DNA of 64,000 nt from Burkholderiales bacterium (GTDB lineage: Bacteria; Pseudomonadota; Gammaproteobacteria; Burkholderiales; Burkholderiaceae_C), in assembly GCA_016703325.1 (NCBI GenBank), contig JADJCH010000064.1, forward strand, positions 20,398-84,397, in the 5' to 3' direction. This document shows, one piece after another, positions 19,639-28,672 of the stretch. Position 1 is the first letter of the stretch; every line of letters begins with the position of its first letter. The translations under genes and the position numbers were made by a program. Below the pieces are notes generated by a model. It saw only the letters and a list, made by a program, of their open reading frames with translations. It did no database searches and was not told the origin of the DNA.

Positions 19639-21129
19639 TCAACGGGGCACCATGAAGGTGGATTTTTCTCGCACCACCAGCGGCGCAGCCCCTTCGGCCG
19701 ACAGCCGTCCGATCTCGAAATGGATGGTGTGGGCACCGGCCTTCACCTGCTGGGCGGACTCGGCGGGCAAGCGGACACTGACGGTGATCCAACGCGCCTC
19801 GGCCGGCCCGATCAACAGATCCTTGGGCACATCCACCAGCGTCACCCCCGGCAATCCATCGACGCTCACCTGGTAGTGCTGCAGCGCCTCCGCCGCGTTC
19901 ATGATCTGCAGGCGATAGACGTTCTCGACCTGGCCTTCCTCGACGATGCGCGCCAGCGAGGCCCGATCCCGCACCACATCCACCTTGAAGGGCGTGCGCA
20001 CCGCAATGCTGACGCCCAGCGCCGCCACGATCAGGATCAGGATGGCGGTGTACACCAGCACGCGGGGCCGCATTGCCCGCTTCAGCATCTGGGCGCCGGT
20101 CCAGTGGTTGGCCAGTCCGTTCTGGGTGGCGTAGCGCACCAGGCCCTTTTCGTAGCCCATCTTGCCCATGACCTCGTCGCACACATCGACGCAGGCTGCA
20201 CAGCCGATGCACTCGTACTGCAGTCCCTTGCGGATGTCGATGCCGGTGGGGCAGACCTGAACGCAGAGGTTGCAGTCCACGCAGGACCCCAGCCCGAGCG
20301 CCTTGGGATCGGCCTTCTTGGACCGCGAACCGCGCGGTTCACCCCGTTCGGCGTCGTAGCTGATGATCAGCGTGTCCTTGTCGAACATCGCACTCTGGAA
20401 GCGTGCGTACGGGCACATGTACTTGCACACCTGCTCGCGCATGAAGCCTGCGTTGCCCCAGGTGGCAAAGGCGTAGAACAGGATCCAGAACCACTCCCAG
20501 GGACCGAAGCCCAGGGTCAGGCTGGCGGAGGCAAGGTCTCGGATCGGCGTGAAGTAGCCGACGAAGGTGAAACCGGTCCACAGCGAGAACAGCACCCAGG
20601 TGAGGTGCTTGCCGGACTTGCGCAGCCACTTGTCGCGGCTCCAGGCCGCGCCGTCGAGCTTCATGCGCTTGATGCGGTCGCCTTCGAACTTGTGTTCGAA
20701 CCAGAGAAAGATCTCGGTGTAGACGGTTTGCGGACAGGCGTAACCGCACCACAGCCGCCCCGCCAGCGCCGTGAACAGAAACAGCGCGTAGGCCGAGATC
20801 ATCAGCAGGGCCGACAGATAGATCAGGTCCTGCGGATAAAGAACGAGGCCGAAGATGTAGAACCGCCGCGACACCAGCTCAAACAGCACCGCCTGGCGGT
20901 CGTTCCACATGAGCCACGGCAGCCCATAAAAGATGATCTGAGTGAACCAGACCAGCGCCCAGCGCCACTTGACGAAGGTGCCCTGGACGGCCTTGGGATA
21001 GATTTTTTGGGTCTTGGTGAAAAGCGACACCATCTGCGCAGCCGGCGGGGATGCAGCAGAAGATGAAACGGCGGGGGCGCCCGAAGGCGCCCCCGCCGGA
21101 GCCGAACTGGAAAGAGAGCCTTCTTCCAT
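19639..21129 (-). CDS. ccoG: Cytochrome c oxidase accessory protein CcoG (FixG/RdxA)
   Basis: Predicted 496-residue membrane ferredoxin. It has an N-terminal membrane region with WCGYACPQTVYTEIFLWFEH, a second CKYMCPYARFQSAMFD site, two 4Fe-4S motifs (CVDCNLCVQVCPTGIDI and CIGCAACVDVCDEVM), and a C-terminal immunoglobulin-like domain. CcoG works as a Cu2+ reductase in delivery of copper to the cbb3 oxidase. The first 40 residues are Ser/Ala/Pro-rich and poorly conserved, so the exact start is uncertain. It sits directly downstream of ccoP. Confidence 0.93.
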   Translation of the reverse strand: MEEGSLSSSAPAGAPSGAPAVSSSAASPPAAQMVSLFTKTQKIYPKAVQGTFVKWRWALVWFTQIIFYGLPWLMWNDRQAVLFELVSRRFYIFGLVLYPQDLIYLSALLMISAYALFLFTALAGRLWCGYACPQTVYTEIFLWFEHKFEGDRIKRMKLDGAAWSRDKWLRKSGKHLTWVLFSLWTGFTFVGYFTPIRDLASASLTLGFGPWEWFWILFYAFATWGNAGFMREQVCKYMCPYARFQSAMFDKDTLIISYDAERGEPRGSRSKKADPKALGLGSCVDCNLCVQVCPTGIDIRKGLQYECIGCAACVDVCDEVMGKMGYEKGLVRYATQNGLANHWTGAQMLKRAMRPRVLVYTAILILIVAALGVSIAVRTPFKVDVVRDRASLARIVEEGQVENVYRLQIMNAAEALQHYQVSVDGLPGVTLVDVPKDLLIGPAEARWITVSVRLPAESAQQVKAGAHTIHFEIGRLSAEGAAPLVVREKSTFMVPR

Positions 21130-21161
21130 AGGTGAAGTATGAGGCCCGATTCAGCAGGTTG

Positions 21162-22091
21162 TCACTGCGCAGAGAGCATGGCCGTCTTGGCGGCCGGCTT
21201 GTTCGACAGGCTCCAGACGTAAGCGCCAAGCACGCGGATCTGTTCCGGCGTCAGGCGGGTGGCATGCTGCGGCATGACGTTGGTCTTGCCCTTGTTGATC
21301 ATCTCGATCACGAACGGCTCGCCGTAGCCGTGCAGCCAGATCTTGTCGGTCAGGTTCGGAGCGCCCATGGCGGTCATGCCCTTGCCGTCGGCACCGTGGC
21401 AGGCCGCGCAGGCAGCAAACTTCTCCTTGCCCAGCTGCGACTCGGCAGACTGCGGACCACCGGACAGGCTCAGCACGTACTTGGCCAGGTTCTTGACTTC
21501 GTCGGGTGTACCGACGGCGGCGCCCATCGGCGGCATCATGCCCTGACGGCCTTCCGCAATGGTCTTGACGATGTAGTCCAGACCACCGTCGCCACCCAGC
21601 CAGTCCTTGTCGGCCAGGTTGGGGAAGCTCTTGGAACCCTTGGCATCGGAGCCGTGGCAGCCGGCGCAGTTGTTCACGAAGATGCGCTCTCCGATGCCCA
21701 TGGCCGTTGCGTCGGCCGCCAGCGCCTCGACAGGCATGGCGGCAAACTTGGCGTAGACCGGCTTCATCGTCTCGGCAGCCTTGGCCTGTTCGGCCTCCCA
21801 CTGACCCTTGCTGGACCACTTCAGCGTGCCTTCGGTGCTGCCCAGTCCCGGATAGAGGGCCAGGTATAGCGCCGCGAACACGATCGTGATGATGAACAGG
21901 CCCATCCACCAGCGCGGCAGCGGGTTGTTCATCTCCCGCAGGGATTCGTCCCAGACATGGCCGGTGGTGTTGTCGTCGGCCATCGGCTTGCGATTGCTGG
22001 CCACGACCAGGATGAAGACGCAGAACGCGATCGAGGCAATCACAATGCCCGAAACGTAAAGCGCCCATCCGCTCGAAATGAAGTCACTCAT
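21162..22091 (-). CDS. ccoP: cbb3-type cytochrome c oxidase subunit III (diheme)
   Basis: Predicted 309-residue subunit. Two N-terminal membrane helices (WALYVSGIVIASIAFCVFI and WWMGLFIITIVFAALYLAL) flank the TTGHVWDESLREMNNPLPRWW motif diagnostic of CcoP. Two class I cytochrome c domains carry CAGCH and CAACH heme sites and distal methionines (MMPPMG, NVMPQHA). It passes electrons to CcoO/CcoN. ATG 22091 was chosen because GGAGG lies 7 bases upstream and the conserved MSDFxSSGW start matches; it overlaps the ccoQ stop by 8 bases. Confidence 0.95.
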   Translation of the reverse strand: MSDFISSGWALYVSGIVIASIAFCVFILVVASNRKPMADDNTTGHVWDESLREMNNPLPRWWMGLFIITIVFAALYLALYPGLGSTEGTLKWSSKGQWEAEQAKAAETMKPVYAKFAAMPVEALAADATAMGIGERIFVNNCAGCHGSDAKGSKSFPNLADKDWLGGDGGLDYIVKTIAEGRQGMMPPMGAAVGTPDEVKNLAKYVLSLSGGPQSAESQLGKEKFAACAACHGADGKGMTAMGAPNLTDKIWLHGYGEPFVIEMINKGKTNVMPQHATRLTPEQIRVLGAYVWSLSNKPAAKTAMLSAQ

Positions 22092-22263
22092 GCGTGCCTC
22101 CGGAAGGAGTTTGCGATCCACCCTCGCCCTCGTCATGGAGGGGCAGCCGGGCGGCTTCGTCGAATTGACTGGAGTTCTTGCGGGCGTAGGCCCAGGCGGC
22201 GATACCGAGGAACACGGCAAACGACACCAGGGTGAAGGTGACGCGCAGGTCGTTCAGATCCAT
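22084..22263 (-). CDS. ccoQ: cbb3-type oxidase small subunit CcoQ (FixQ)
   Basis: A 59-residue protein: MDLNDLRVTFTLVSFAVFLG then IAAWAYARKNSSQFDEAARL and a polar tail ending GGTHE. The single helix and the WAYxxxxxxxFDEAARLPL motif are the CcoQ/FixQ signature. It stabilises the oxidase complex. It lies between ccoO (13 bases upstream) and ccoP (8-base overlap), exactly where ccoQ is expected. Confidence 0.93.
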   Translation of the reverse strand: MDLNDLRVTFTLVSFAVFLGIAAWAYARKNSSQFDEAARLPLHDEGEGGSQTPSGGTHE

Positions 22264-22276
22264 CTGGGCCCTCCCT

Positions 22277-22891
22277 TCACTTGCCTGCGGTGCCGAGCAC
22301 CTGCAGATAGGCGATCACCGCTTCCATTTCGGTCCTGCCCTTGACGTCTTCCTTCGCCTTGGCGATCTCGGCATCGGTGTAGGGCACGCCGACCTTGCGC
22401 AGCGCAGCCATGTTGTCGCCGATCTTCTCATTGGCCGCGGCTTCGGCGAGCCAGGGATACGACGGCATGTTGGACTCCGGAACCACGTCACGCGGGTTGT
22501 TCAGGTGCACACGGTGCCATTCGTCCGAGTACTTGCCGCCCACACGGTGCAGGTCCGGACCGGTGCGCTTGGAGCCCCACTGGAACGGGTGGTCGTAGAC
22601 GAACTCGCCGGCCACCGAGATCGGGCCGTAGCGCAGCGTCTCGGCGCGGAACGGACGCACCATCTGCGAGTGGCAGTTGTAGCAGCCTTCGCGCAGGTAG
22701 ACATCGCGGCCGGCCAGTTGCAGGGCGGTGTAGGGCTTGAGGCCCTCCACCGGCTGCGTGGTGGAACGCTGGAAGAACAGCGGAACGATCTCGAGCAGAC
22801 CGCCGACCGAAACGGTCAGCAGGATCAGCACGATCATCAGGAAGTTGCTGGTCTCGATCTTCTCGTGACCGACAGGGTTGTGACTTGCCAT
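22277..22891 (-). CDS. ccoO: cbb3-type cytochrome c oxidase subunit II (monoheme)
   Basis: Predicted 204-residue subunit with an N-terminal membrane helix (FLMIVLILLTVSVGGLLEIVP), the PLFF motif, the heme site REGCYNCHSQMVRPFRAET and the downstream GPDLHRVGGKYSDEWH typical of CcoO. The heme c in CYNCH relays electrons from CcoP to the CcoN active site. Length and order (after ccoN, before ccoQ) are standard. Start ATG 22891 lies 19 bases after the ccoN stop. Confidence 0.96.
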   Translation of the reverse strand: MASHNPVGHEKIETSNFLMIVLILLTVSVGGLLEIVPLFFQRSTTQPVEGLKPYTALQLAGRDVYLREGCYNCHSQMVRPFRAETLRYGPISVAGEFVYDHPFQWGSKRTGPDLHRVGGKYSDEWHRVHLNNPRDVVPESNMPSYPWLAEAAANEKIGDNMAALRKVGVPYTDAEIAKAKEDVKGRTEMEAVIAYLQVLGTAGK

Positions 22892-22910
22892 GGTGTGTGT
22901 CTCCCGTGCC

Positions 22911-24356
22911 TCAGGCGTGAGCGGCCGCGGCCGGAATCGCGATCGGCTCGACCTTGCCGGCGCCGATGGTCTTCAGAACGTTCCAGAGCATGATCACCAT
23001 GCCGGACAGGTACAGCAGACCGCCCACCACACGGATCACGTAGAACGGATAGGTGGCCTTCACGCTTTCGACGAAGCTGTAGACCAGCGTACCGTCGGGG
23101 TTCGTGGCACGCCACATCAGGCCCTGCATCACACCGGCAATCCACATCGCTGCGATGTAGAGCACGATGCCGATGGTGGCCACCCAGAAGTGCAGTTCCA
23201 TGGCGCGCACGCTGAACATCTGCTTGCGGCCGAACATGCGCGGGATCAAGTGGTACAGCGAGCCGATCGACACCAGACCCACCCAGCCCAGGGCACCGGA
23301 GTGCACGTGGCCGACGGTCCAGTCGGTGTAGTGGGACAGCGCGTTCACCGTCTTGATCGACATCATCGGACCTTCGAAGGTCGACATGCCGTAGAACGAC
23401 AGGGACACGATCAGGAACTTCAGGATCGGGTCGTCACGCAGCTTGTGCCAGGCACCCGACAGAGTCATGATGCCGTTGATCATGCCGCCCCAGGAGGGTG
23501 CCAGCAGGATCAGCGAGAAGATCATGCCCACCGACTGGGTCCAGTCCGGCAGCGCGGTGTAGTGCAGGTGGTGAGGACCCGCCCACATGTACGTGAAGAT
23601 CAGCGCCCAGAAGTGCACGATCGACAGGCGATAGGAATACACCGGACGCTCGGCCTGCTTCGGGATGTAGTAGTACATCATCCCCAGGAAGCCGGCGGTC
23701 AGGAAGAAGCCCACCGCGTTGTGGCCGTACCACCACTGCACCATGGCGTCCTGCACCCCGGCATAGGCCGAGTAGGATTTGCCCAGGCTGACCGGGATGG
23801 CTGCACTGTTGACGATGTGCAGCAGCGCCACGGCAATGATGAAGGCACCGAAGAACCAGTTGGCCACGTAGATGTGGCTGATCTTGCGGATGCCCACCGT
23901 ACCGAAGAACACCACGGCATACGCCACCCACGTGACGGCGATCAACAGATCGATCGGCCACTCGAGTTCAGCGTATTCCTTGCCTTGGGTCATGCCCAGC
24001 GGCAGAGTGATCACCGCCAGCACGATGACCAGGTTCCAACCCAGGAAGGTGAACCAGGCCAGGCCCGGCATGAACAGCTGCGTGTGGCAGGTGCGCTGCA
24101 CCACGTGGTAGCTGGTGGCGAACAGCGCACAACCGCCGAACGCGAAAATCACTGCATTGGTGTGCAGTGGACGCAGCCGGCCGTAGCTCAGCCAGGGAAT
24201 GCCATTGATCAGCTCGGGCCACGCCAGTTGGGAGGCGACCAGCACCCCCACCAACATGCCCACGACGCCGTAGACAACGGACGCCACGGCAAATGCCCTG
24301 ACGACGCCGTCTGTGTAAACCGGTGCGGATGCTCCGGATCTCGTACTGATTGCCAT
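22911..24356 (-). CDS. ccoN: cbb3-type cytochrome c oxidase subunit I (catalytic)
   Basis: Predicted 481-residue heme-copper oxidase subunit with about 12 membrane helices. Heme and copper ligands are visible: RLRPLHTNAVIFAFGGC, WWYGHNAVGFFLTAGFLG (with the Tyr of the CcoN cofactor region further on), TYMWAGPHHLHYTALPDW and DWTVGHVHSGALGWVG. This is the high-affinity oxygen-reducing subunit of the proton-pumping cbb3 oxidase. AAGGAG is placed 8 bases before ATG 24356. It follows ccoS by about 60 bases. Confidence 0.97.
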   Translation of the reverse strand: MAISTRSGASAPVYTDGVVRAFAVASVVYGVVGMLVGVLVASQLAWPELINGIPWLSYGRLRPLHTNAVIFAFGGCALFATSYHVVQRTCHTQLFMPGLAWFTFLGWNLVIVLAVITLPLGMTQGKEYAELEWPIDLLIAVTWVAYAVVFFGTVGIRKISHIYVANWFFGAFIIAVALLHIVNSAAIPVSLGKSYSAYAGVQDAMVQWWYGHNAVGFFLTAGFLGMMYYYIPKQAERPVYSYRLSIVHFWALIFTYMWAGPHHLHYTALPDWTQSVGMIFSLILLAPSWGGMINGIMTLSGAWHKLRDDPILKFLIVSLSFYGMSTFEGPMMSIKTVNALSHYTDWTVGHVHSGALGWVGLVSIGSLYHLIPRMFGRKQMFSVRAMELHFWVATIGIVLYIAAMWIAGVMQGLMWRATNPDGTLVYSFVESVKATYPFYVIRVVGGLLYLSGMVIMLWNVLKTIGAGKVEPIAIPAAAAHA

Positions 24357-24413
24357 CGGTGTGCTCCTTAGGAAACTTCTCCGTCCTTGCGACCGGGATT
24401 CTTTGCCAGGGTG

Positions 24414-24584
24414 TTACCTGTGCGATTGATCGGCATCAACCTCTACAGGGTCATCCCGCAGGATGCGTTCCCCTTCTCTGTCGATGTCGTCGAGCTGACC
24501 ATTGCGCAACGCCCAGGCAAAAACGCCCAAAATGACAAATACCAGGACGACGGACAGCGGAACCAGCAGGAAGAGGATGTCCAC
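24414..24584 (-). CDS. ccoS: cbb3-type oxidase assembly protein CcoS, GTG start
   Basis: A 56-residue protein beginning at GTG 24584: (M)DILFLLVPLSVVLVFVILG followed by VFAWALRNGQLDDIDREGER and a short acidic tail. The one-helix layout and the FxWAxxxGQFDDLDxxxxRIL pattern are the CcoS signature. CcoS is required for heme b and Cu insertion into CcoN. It begins 8 bases after the ccoI stop, so it is probably translated by coupling with ccoI. Confidence 0.93.
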   Translation of the reverse strand: MDILFLLVPLSVVLVFVILGVFAWALRNGQLDDIDREGERILRDDPVEVDADQSHR

Positions 24585-24592
24585 GGCGGGCC

Positions 24593-27052
24593 TCAGGCAG
24601 TGTGTGGCACAACCGCAACAGAAGGGATCACGGGGTGGGTGGCGGGGCTGCGTGTCAGGCGCAGGGCATTGCCCACCACCAGCAACGAACTGGCTGCCAT
24701 GCCGATGCCGGCCAGCCAGGGCGGCAGCCAGCCGATCAGCGCCAGCGGCACCCCTGCCAGGTTGTAAAGCAGCGCCCAGGTCAGGTTCTGGCGGATCACC
24801 CGCAGCGTGCGCTGCGCCATGCCGTGCAAGAGCCCCAGGTCCGAGATCCGGTTCGACAGCACGATCACGTCGGCCCGCGCCTGCGCCAACGCAGCGGCAC
24901 TGCCCATGGCGATCGACACGTCAGAACGCGCCAGCACCGGTGCATCGTTGATGCCGTCCCCCACCATCGCCACCACGCGACCCTGCGTCTGCAGCGCATC
25001 CACCGCAGCCAGCTTGTCCTGAGGCGTGCAGCGCGATCGGGCCTGCCCTTCGCTCAACCCAAGGCGTCGCGCCATGGCCAGCACCGCTGCAGGCTGGTCG
25101 CCCGAGAGCAGGTGCACATTCAATCCAGCCGACTTCAGCGCAGCCACACCGGCGGCGGCGTCGGGTCGCAAGGCCTCGTCAAATTCACAACGCAGCACAG
25201 GCTGCCAGCGCCTGTCCTCCTGATGGGCCAGCCAGACGGCCGGGCGGTCCCCCTGTTCGGCTTCGTCTGCGCCACACCAGAGCGCACTGCCCAGGCGCCA
25301 CAGGCCACCGACCCCGGGTCGATCGCATCGCCCCTGCATGCCGCGGCCGGACTCCTCCTGCAGCTCGGTCCAGCCCGCCGCAGCCGTGTCGGCGGCACCC
25401 AGCCCCTGTGCCAGGGCTCGGGCAAGCGGGTGGCTGGACTGCGCGCCCAGACCACGCGCCACCCCTTCCCATTGCAGGCGCTGCGGCTCGTCACCGGCCA
25501 GCCACACCTTCTGCGCAAGCGTCAGGCGGTCCTCGGAGAGGGTGCCGGTCTTGTCGAACACCAAATCGCCCACCCGGGTCAGCACCTCCAGCGCATCAAG
25601 CCGCTGCACCAGCACGCCCCTCCGCGCCAGTTCACCAGCCGCAGCGATCAGCGCCACCGGGGCCCCCAGCGACAGCGCGCAGGGGCAGGTGACGATCAGC
25701 ACCGACACCGCCACCCAAAGCGCCCGGGTGGGGTCGATCCAGCTCCACACTCCATAGGCCGCCGCCGCCAACCCCAGCACCCCCCACAGAAACGGCCCCG
25801 CGATGCGGTCCGCACTCAGGATGAAGCTCGGTCGTTCGGTGAGGGCCCGCTCCACCAGCGCCACGATGCGCTGGTAACGCGTCTGCGCGCCCAGCCGGGT
25901 CACCCGCATCAGCACGGGCGAGCCCAGGTTCAGGCTGCCGGCTGCCACCTCGTCGCCCACACCCCGATCCACCGGACGGGATTCGCCGGTCAGCACCGCC
26001 TCGTCCACCTGCGTGCGCCCCTGCTCCACCTCACCGTCGGCGGCAAAGGCCTGGCCAGCATGCACCCGCAACCGGTCCCCCAGCTGCAGTTCGGCCGGGC
26101 TCACCCAGCTGGAACGGCCACCGGCGTCGAGCCGCTCGACCACATCCGGCAGGCGGCGCATCACCGCATCCAGGGACTGCGCTGCGCGCTGTTTGGCCCG
26201 GCTCTCCAGCCAGCGCGCGGCCAGCAGGAAGCTCACGAACATGGTCAGCGAGTCGAAGTAGACATCGCTGCCGACCAGACCGGTCGGATCGAAGGTGGCG
26301 ATCGAACTTGCCACGAACGTCACCAGGATGCCCAGCGCCACCGGCACATCCATGCCGATGCGCCGCTGCCGCAGCGAACGCCAGGCCCCCTTCAGGAACG
26401 GTCCGGACGCAAACAGCACCACCGGCACGGACAGCACCCAGCTGGCCCAACGCAGCAACTGATTCACATCTGCGCCAATGTCCGCCGCGTCGGCCAGATA
26501 AGCCGGGGTGGCATACATCATCACCTGCATCATGCAGAAGGCCGCCACGAACAGGCGCCACACCGCCTGGCGCGATTCTCGCGCAGCGGCCGCCACGGCC
26601 TGCGCCCCGGTGTCCGGAAAGGCGCCGTAACCCGCCGCGCGCACTGCTGCGATCAGGTCGGACATGCGGGTGCGCAGCGGATCCCACACCACCACCGCGC
26701 GCTGGGCGGCGCCGTTCACCTCGGCCAGACCTACCCCCTCGACCCGCCGCAGCGCCTCTTCGATGGTGCCGGCACAGGCCGCGCAGTACAGCCCGCTGAG
26801 CAGCAGCCGCGACTTGCCCAGTCGTTCGCCCGCACTGCCTTCGATCCATTGGGTGTGTGCGGCCAGCGAGCGCTCATCGTCCACCGCCAGCACCTGGGTG
26901 GGCGTCAACTCGCAAACGGCTTGCGCCGGCGCGACCCGATCAGGCTCGGCGCGATGGGACGAAGGTTGGGTCATGTCAAAAAACCGCCCAGCACTCTGAG
27001 GCTGTGCGGCACACTCCAAATCGGCTCTGCGGTGCGACGGGGGCTCCGTCAT
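24593..27052 (-). CDS. ccoI: Copper-translocating P1B-type ATPase CcoI (FixI)
   Basis: Predicted 819-residue ATPase. After a variable N-terminus comes a heavy-metal-binding domain (GLYCAACAGTIEEAL), eight predicted membrane helices, the CPC transport motif (VTCPCALSLGAPVAL), phosphorylation site DKTGT, and the hinge GDGINDAPVLARSDV. In this cluster it is the copper exporter that supplies the periplasmic side for cbb3 assembly. Starts at ATG 27052 or 26974 are both without a clear ribosome site; an FNR-type box 76-89 bases upstream of 27052 supports the longer form. First gene of the cco cluster. Confidence 0.93.
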   Translation of the reverse strand: MTEPPSHRRADLECAAQPQSAGRFFDMTQPSSHRAEPDRVAPAQAVCELTPTQVLAVDDERSLAAHTQWIEGSAGERLGKSRLLLSGLYCAACAGTIEEALRRVEGVGLAEVNGAAQRAVVVWDPLRTRMSDLIAAVRAAGYGAFPDTGAQAVAAAARESRQAVWRLFVAAFCMMQVMMYATPAYLADAADIGADVNQLLRWASWVLSVPVVLFASGPFLKGAWRSLRQRRIGMDVPVALGILVTFVASSIATFDPTGLVGSDVYFDSLTMFVSFLLAARWLESRAKQRAAQSLDAVMRRLPDVVERLDAGGRSSWVSPAELQLGDRLRVHAGQAFAADGEVEQGRTQVDEAVLTGESRPVDRGVGDEVAAGSLNLGSPVLMRVTRLGAQTRYQRIVALVERALTERPSFILSADRIAGPFLWGVLGLAAAAYGVWSWIDPTRALWVAVSVLIVTCPCALSLGAPVALIAAAGELARRGVLVQRLDALEVLTRVGDLVFDKTGTLSEDRLTLAQKVWLAGDEPQRLQWEGVARGLGAQSSHPLARALAQGLGAADTAAAGWTELQEESGRGMQGRCDRPGVGGLWRLGSALWCGADEAEQGDRPAVWLAHQEDRRWQPVLRCEFDEALRPDAAAGVAALKSAGLNVHLLSGDQPAAVLAMARRLGLSEGQARSRCTPQDKLAAVDALQTQGRVVAMVGDGINDAPVLARSDVSIAMGSAAALAQARADVIVLSNRISDLGLLHGMAQRTLRVIRQNLTWALLYNLAGVPLALIGWLPPWLAGIGMAASSLLVVGNALRLTRSPATHPVIPSVAVVPHTA

Positions 27053-27127
27053 GGCCGGCTGCAGCGGCGAACACTGCTCAATCCGGATCTCCGTGCGCTA
27101 TTCTTGGGAGAACCGAATACAGCCAGC

Positions 27128-27141
27128 ATGATACATATCAA
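27128..27141 (-). promoter_or_regulatory. FNR/ANR-type box ahead of ccoI
   Basis: On the minus strand the site reads TTGATATGTATCAT, matching the FNR consensus TTGATnnnnATCAA at 9 of 10 defined bases. It is centred about 82 bases upstream of the ccoI ATG, compatible with activation from about -41.5 and a 40-base leader. FNR-type activation of cbb3 oxidase genes under low oxygen is well established in proteobacteria. The same 14 bases contain the only ATG available for the divergent DUF192 gene. Confidence 0.75.
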
Positions 27142-27688
27142 TACGCAAACCCCCGACAGCACACCCCCGCTTTCAGCGCGGCCGTTGTCGCTCCCCTCCC
27201 GCCGGGCAGGCTTCCCCTGGGTCGCCAAGGGCTGGAGAAGGATCGCGAGTGTCCTGGCCTTGGCTTTCACCGGGCTTGCCACAGCGCAACCGGTTGCCCA
27301 GCAACTTCGGGTAGCTCGCCTGAGTGCCGGCATGCACCTGATCACCGCCGAGGTGGCCGCCTCCCCGATGGAGCGGCAGATCGGCCTGATGCATCGGCCC
27401 AGCATGCCCGCCAACCACGGCATGCTGTTCATCTTCGAGGAGCCCGGCGCCCACTGCTTCTGGATGAAGAACACGCTGCTGCCGCTGTCGATCGCCTTCC
27501 TGGCCGACGATGGCAGCGTGGTCAACATCGCCGACATGCAGCCGCAAAGCGAAGCCTCGCACTGCCCGAAGAAGCCGGTGCGATACGCCCTGGAGATGAA
27601 TCAGGGCTGGTTCGACAAACGCGGTCTGCGTGCCGGCAGCCGCATCGGCGGTGAACCCTTCAGCCCGGGGGCTGTTCCGGGCCGCTGA
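27128..27688 (+). CDS. DUF192 family protein, exported
   Basis: Predicted 186-residue protein whose C-terminal 120 residues are a DUF192 domain: ITAEVAASPMERQIGLMHRP, GMLFIFEEPGAHCFWMKNTL, PLSIAFLADDGSVVNIADM, PVRYALEMNQGWF. An Arg-rich n-region and hydrophobic segment (RRIASVLALAFTGLATAQ) before it form a signal peptide, so it is probably periplasmic; function of the family is unknown. The only ATG, at 27128, lies inside the FNR-type box, so either the transcript starts within a few bases or a downstream TTG is used. It is divergent from ccoI. Confidence 0.78.
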   Translation: MIHINTQTPDSTPPLSARPLSLPSRRAGFPWVAKGWRRIASVLALAFTGLATAQPVAQQLRVARLSAGMHLITAEVAASPMERQIGLMHRPSMPANHGMLFIFEEPGAHCFWMKNTLLPLSIAFLADDGSVVNIADMQPQSEASHCPKKPVRYALEMNQGWFDKRGLRAGSRIGGEPFSPGAVPGR

Positions 27689-27690
27689 GT

Positions 27691-27743
27691 TTGCTCATAT
27701 TTCAGTGAAGCATAAGCAACAAACATATATGTAGTTTGCTTAT
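27691..27743 (+). promoter_or_regulatory. Inverted-repeat operator region of the sulfate assimilation operon
   Basis: A perfect 8-bp inverted repeat, ATAAGCAA (27712-27719) and TTGCTTAT (27736-27743) with 16 bases between, is preceded by a third near-copy TTGCTCAT (27691-27698). The region is AT-rich in a GC-rich genome and ends about 55 bases before the first gene of the operon. The layout of repeated half-sites fits a LysR-type activator such as CysB; identity of the regulator is inference. Confidence 0.5.
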
Positions 27744-27798
27744 AAGGAGTGAGTCCCTAGAGTGGCAACCCTACAGCCACCTCTGGACCTCACCCCTC

Positions 27799-28587
27799 AT
27801 GACCTGGTTCCCCTTCGACTGGACTGCGACGCTCGCCGGATTCGGCATCGGCCTGATCGTCGGCGTCACGGGTGTGGGCGGCGGCTCGCTGATGACGCCG
27901 CTGCTCATCTCGGTCTTCAACCTGGAAAAGGCGGTGGCCATCGGCACCGACCTGTGGTTTGCCGGGCTGACCAAGGTATCCGGTTCGGTCGCGCACCACC
28001 GCCACGGCCACGTCGACTACAAAATCACCACCCTGCTGCTGGCCGGCAGCATCCCGGCGTCGATCGGCACCACGGCGTGGATGCACCTGGTCGGCATGAG
28101 CAAGCAGGCCGACAGCGCGCTGAGCTTCGCGCTGGGCATCGCGCTGGTGCTGACGGCCATCACCATCATCCTGCGCCCGGTGTGGCACCGCGTCGGCCTG
28201 TGGCTGGAGTGCTGGATCACCGACTCGCGCCGCCCCTGGCTGACGGTGGCCTGCGGTGTCCTGCTGGGCGTGATGGTGTCGCTGAGCTCCATCGGCGCCG
28301 GCGCGCTGGGCGCCACGCTGATCCTGCTGATGTACCCGCGTCTGCCGATGGCACGGCTGGTCGGCACCGACATCGCCCACGCGGTGCCGCTGACCTTGGT
28401 GGCAGGCATCGGCCACGCCACGCTGGGCAATGTGGAGTGGCGGCTGCTGATTCAACTTCTGATCGGCTCTGTGCCGGCGATCTGGCTGGGCGCCAGACTG
28501 ACCAAGCTGCTGCCCGACTTCTGGACCCGCCTGGCGCTGTCGACCTCGCTCCTGCTGGCTGCCAAGAAGGTGCTGCTGCTGGCCTGA
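27799..28587 (+). CDS. TSUP/TauE-SafE family sulfite/sulfonate exporter-like permease
   Basis: Predicted 262-residue membrane protein with about eight helices and the two inverted TauE/SafE motifs: AGFGIGLIVGVTGVGGGSLM near the N-terminus and LLGVMVSLSSIGAGALGATL after the centre. The TSUP family moves sulfur-containing anions. Its place at the head of the cys genes suggests export of excess sulfite or uptake of sulfate. ATG 27799 was preferred over an in-frame TTG at 27736, which falls inside the promoter repeat. It precedes cysI by 85 bases. Confidence 0.85.
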   Translation: MTWFPFDWTATLAGFGIGLIVGVTGVGGGSLMTPLLISVFNLEKAVAIGTDLWFAGLTKVSGSVAHHRHGHVDYKITTLLLAGSIPASIGTTAWMHLVGMSKQADSALSFALGIALVLTAITIILRPVWHRVGLWLECWITDSRRPWLTVACGVLLGVMVSLSSIGAGALGATLILLMYPRLPMARLVGTDIAHAVPLTLVAGIGHATLGNVEWRLLIQLLIGSVPAIWLGARLTKLLPDFWTRLALSTSLLLAAKKVLLLA

Positions 28588-28672
28588 CGCCCGCCGCGGC
28601 CGGCGCCCCTCACCGACCGAACCCCGCCGTGCTGCCCCGGCAGCCGGCCTTTGATTTCCTGACCCCGACGAC

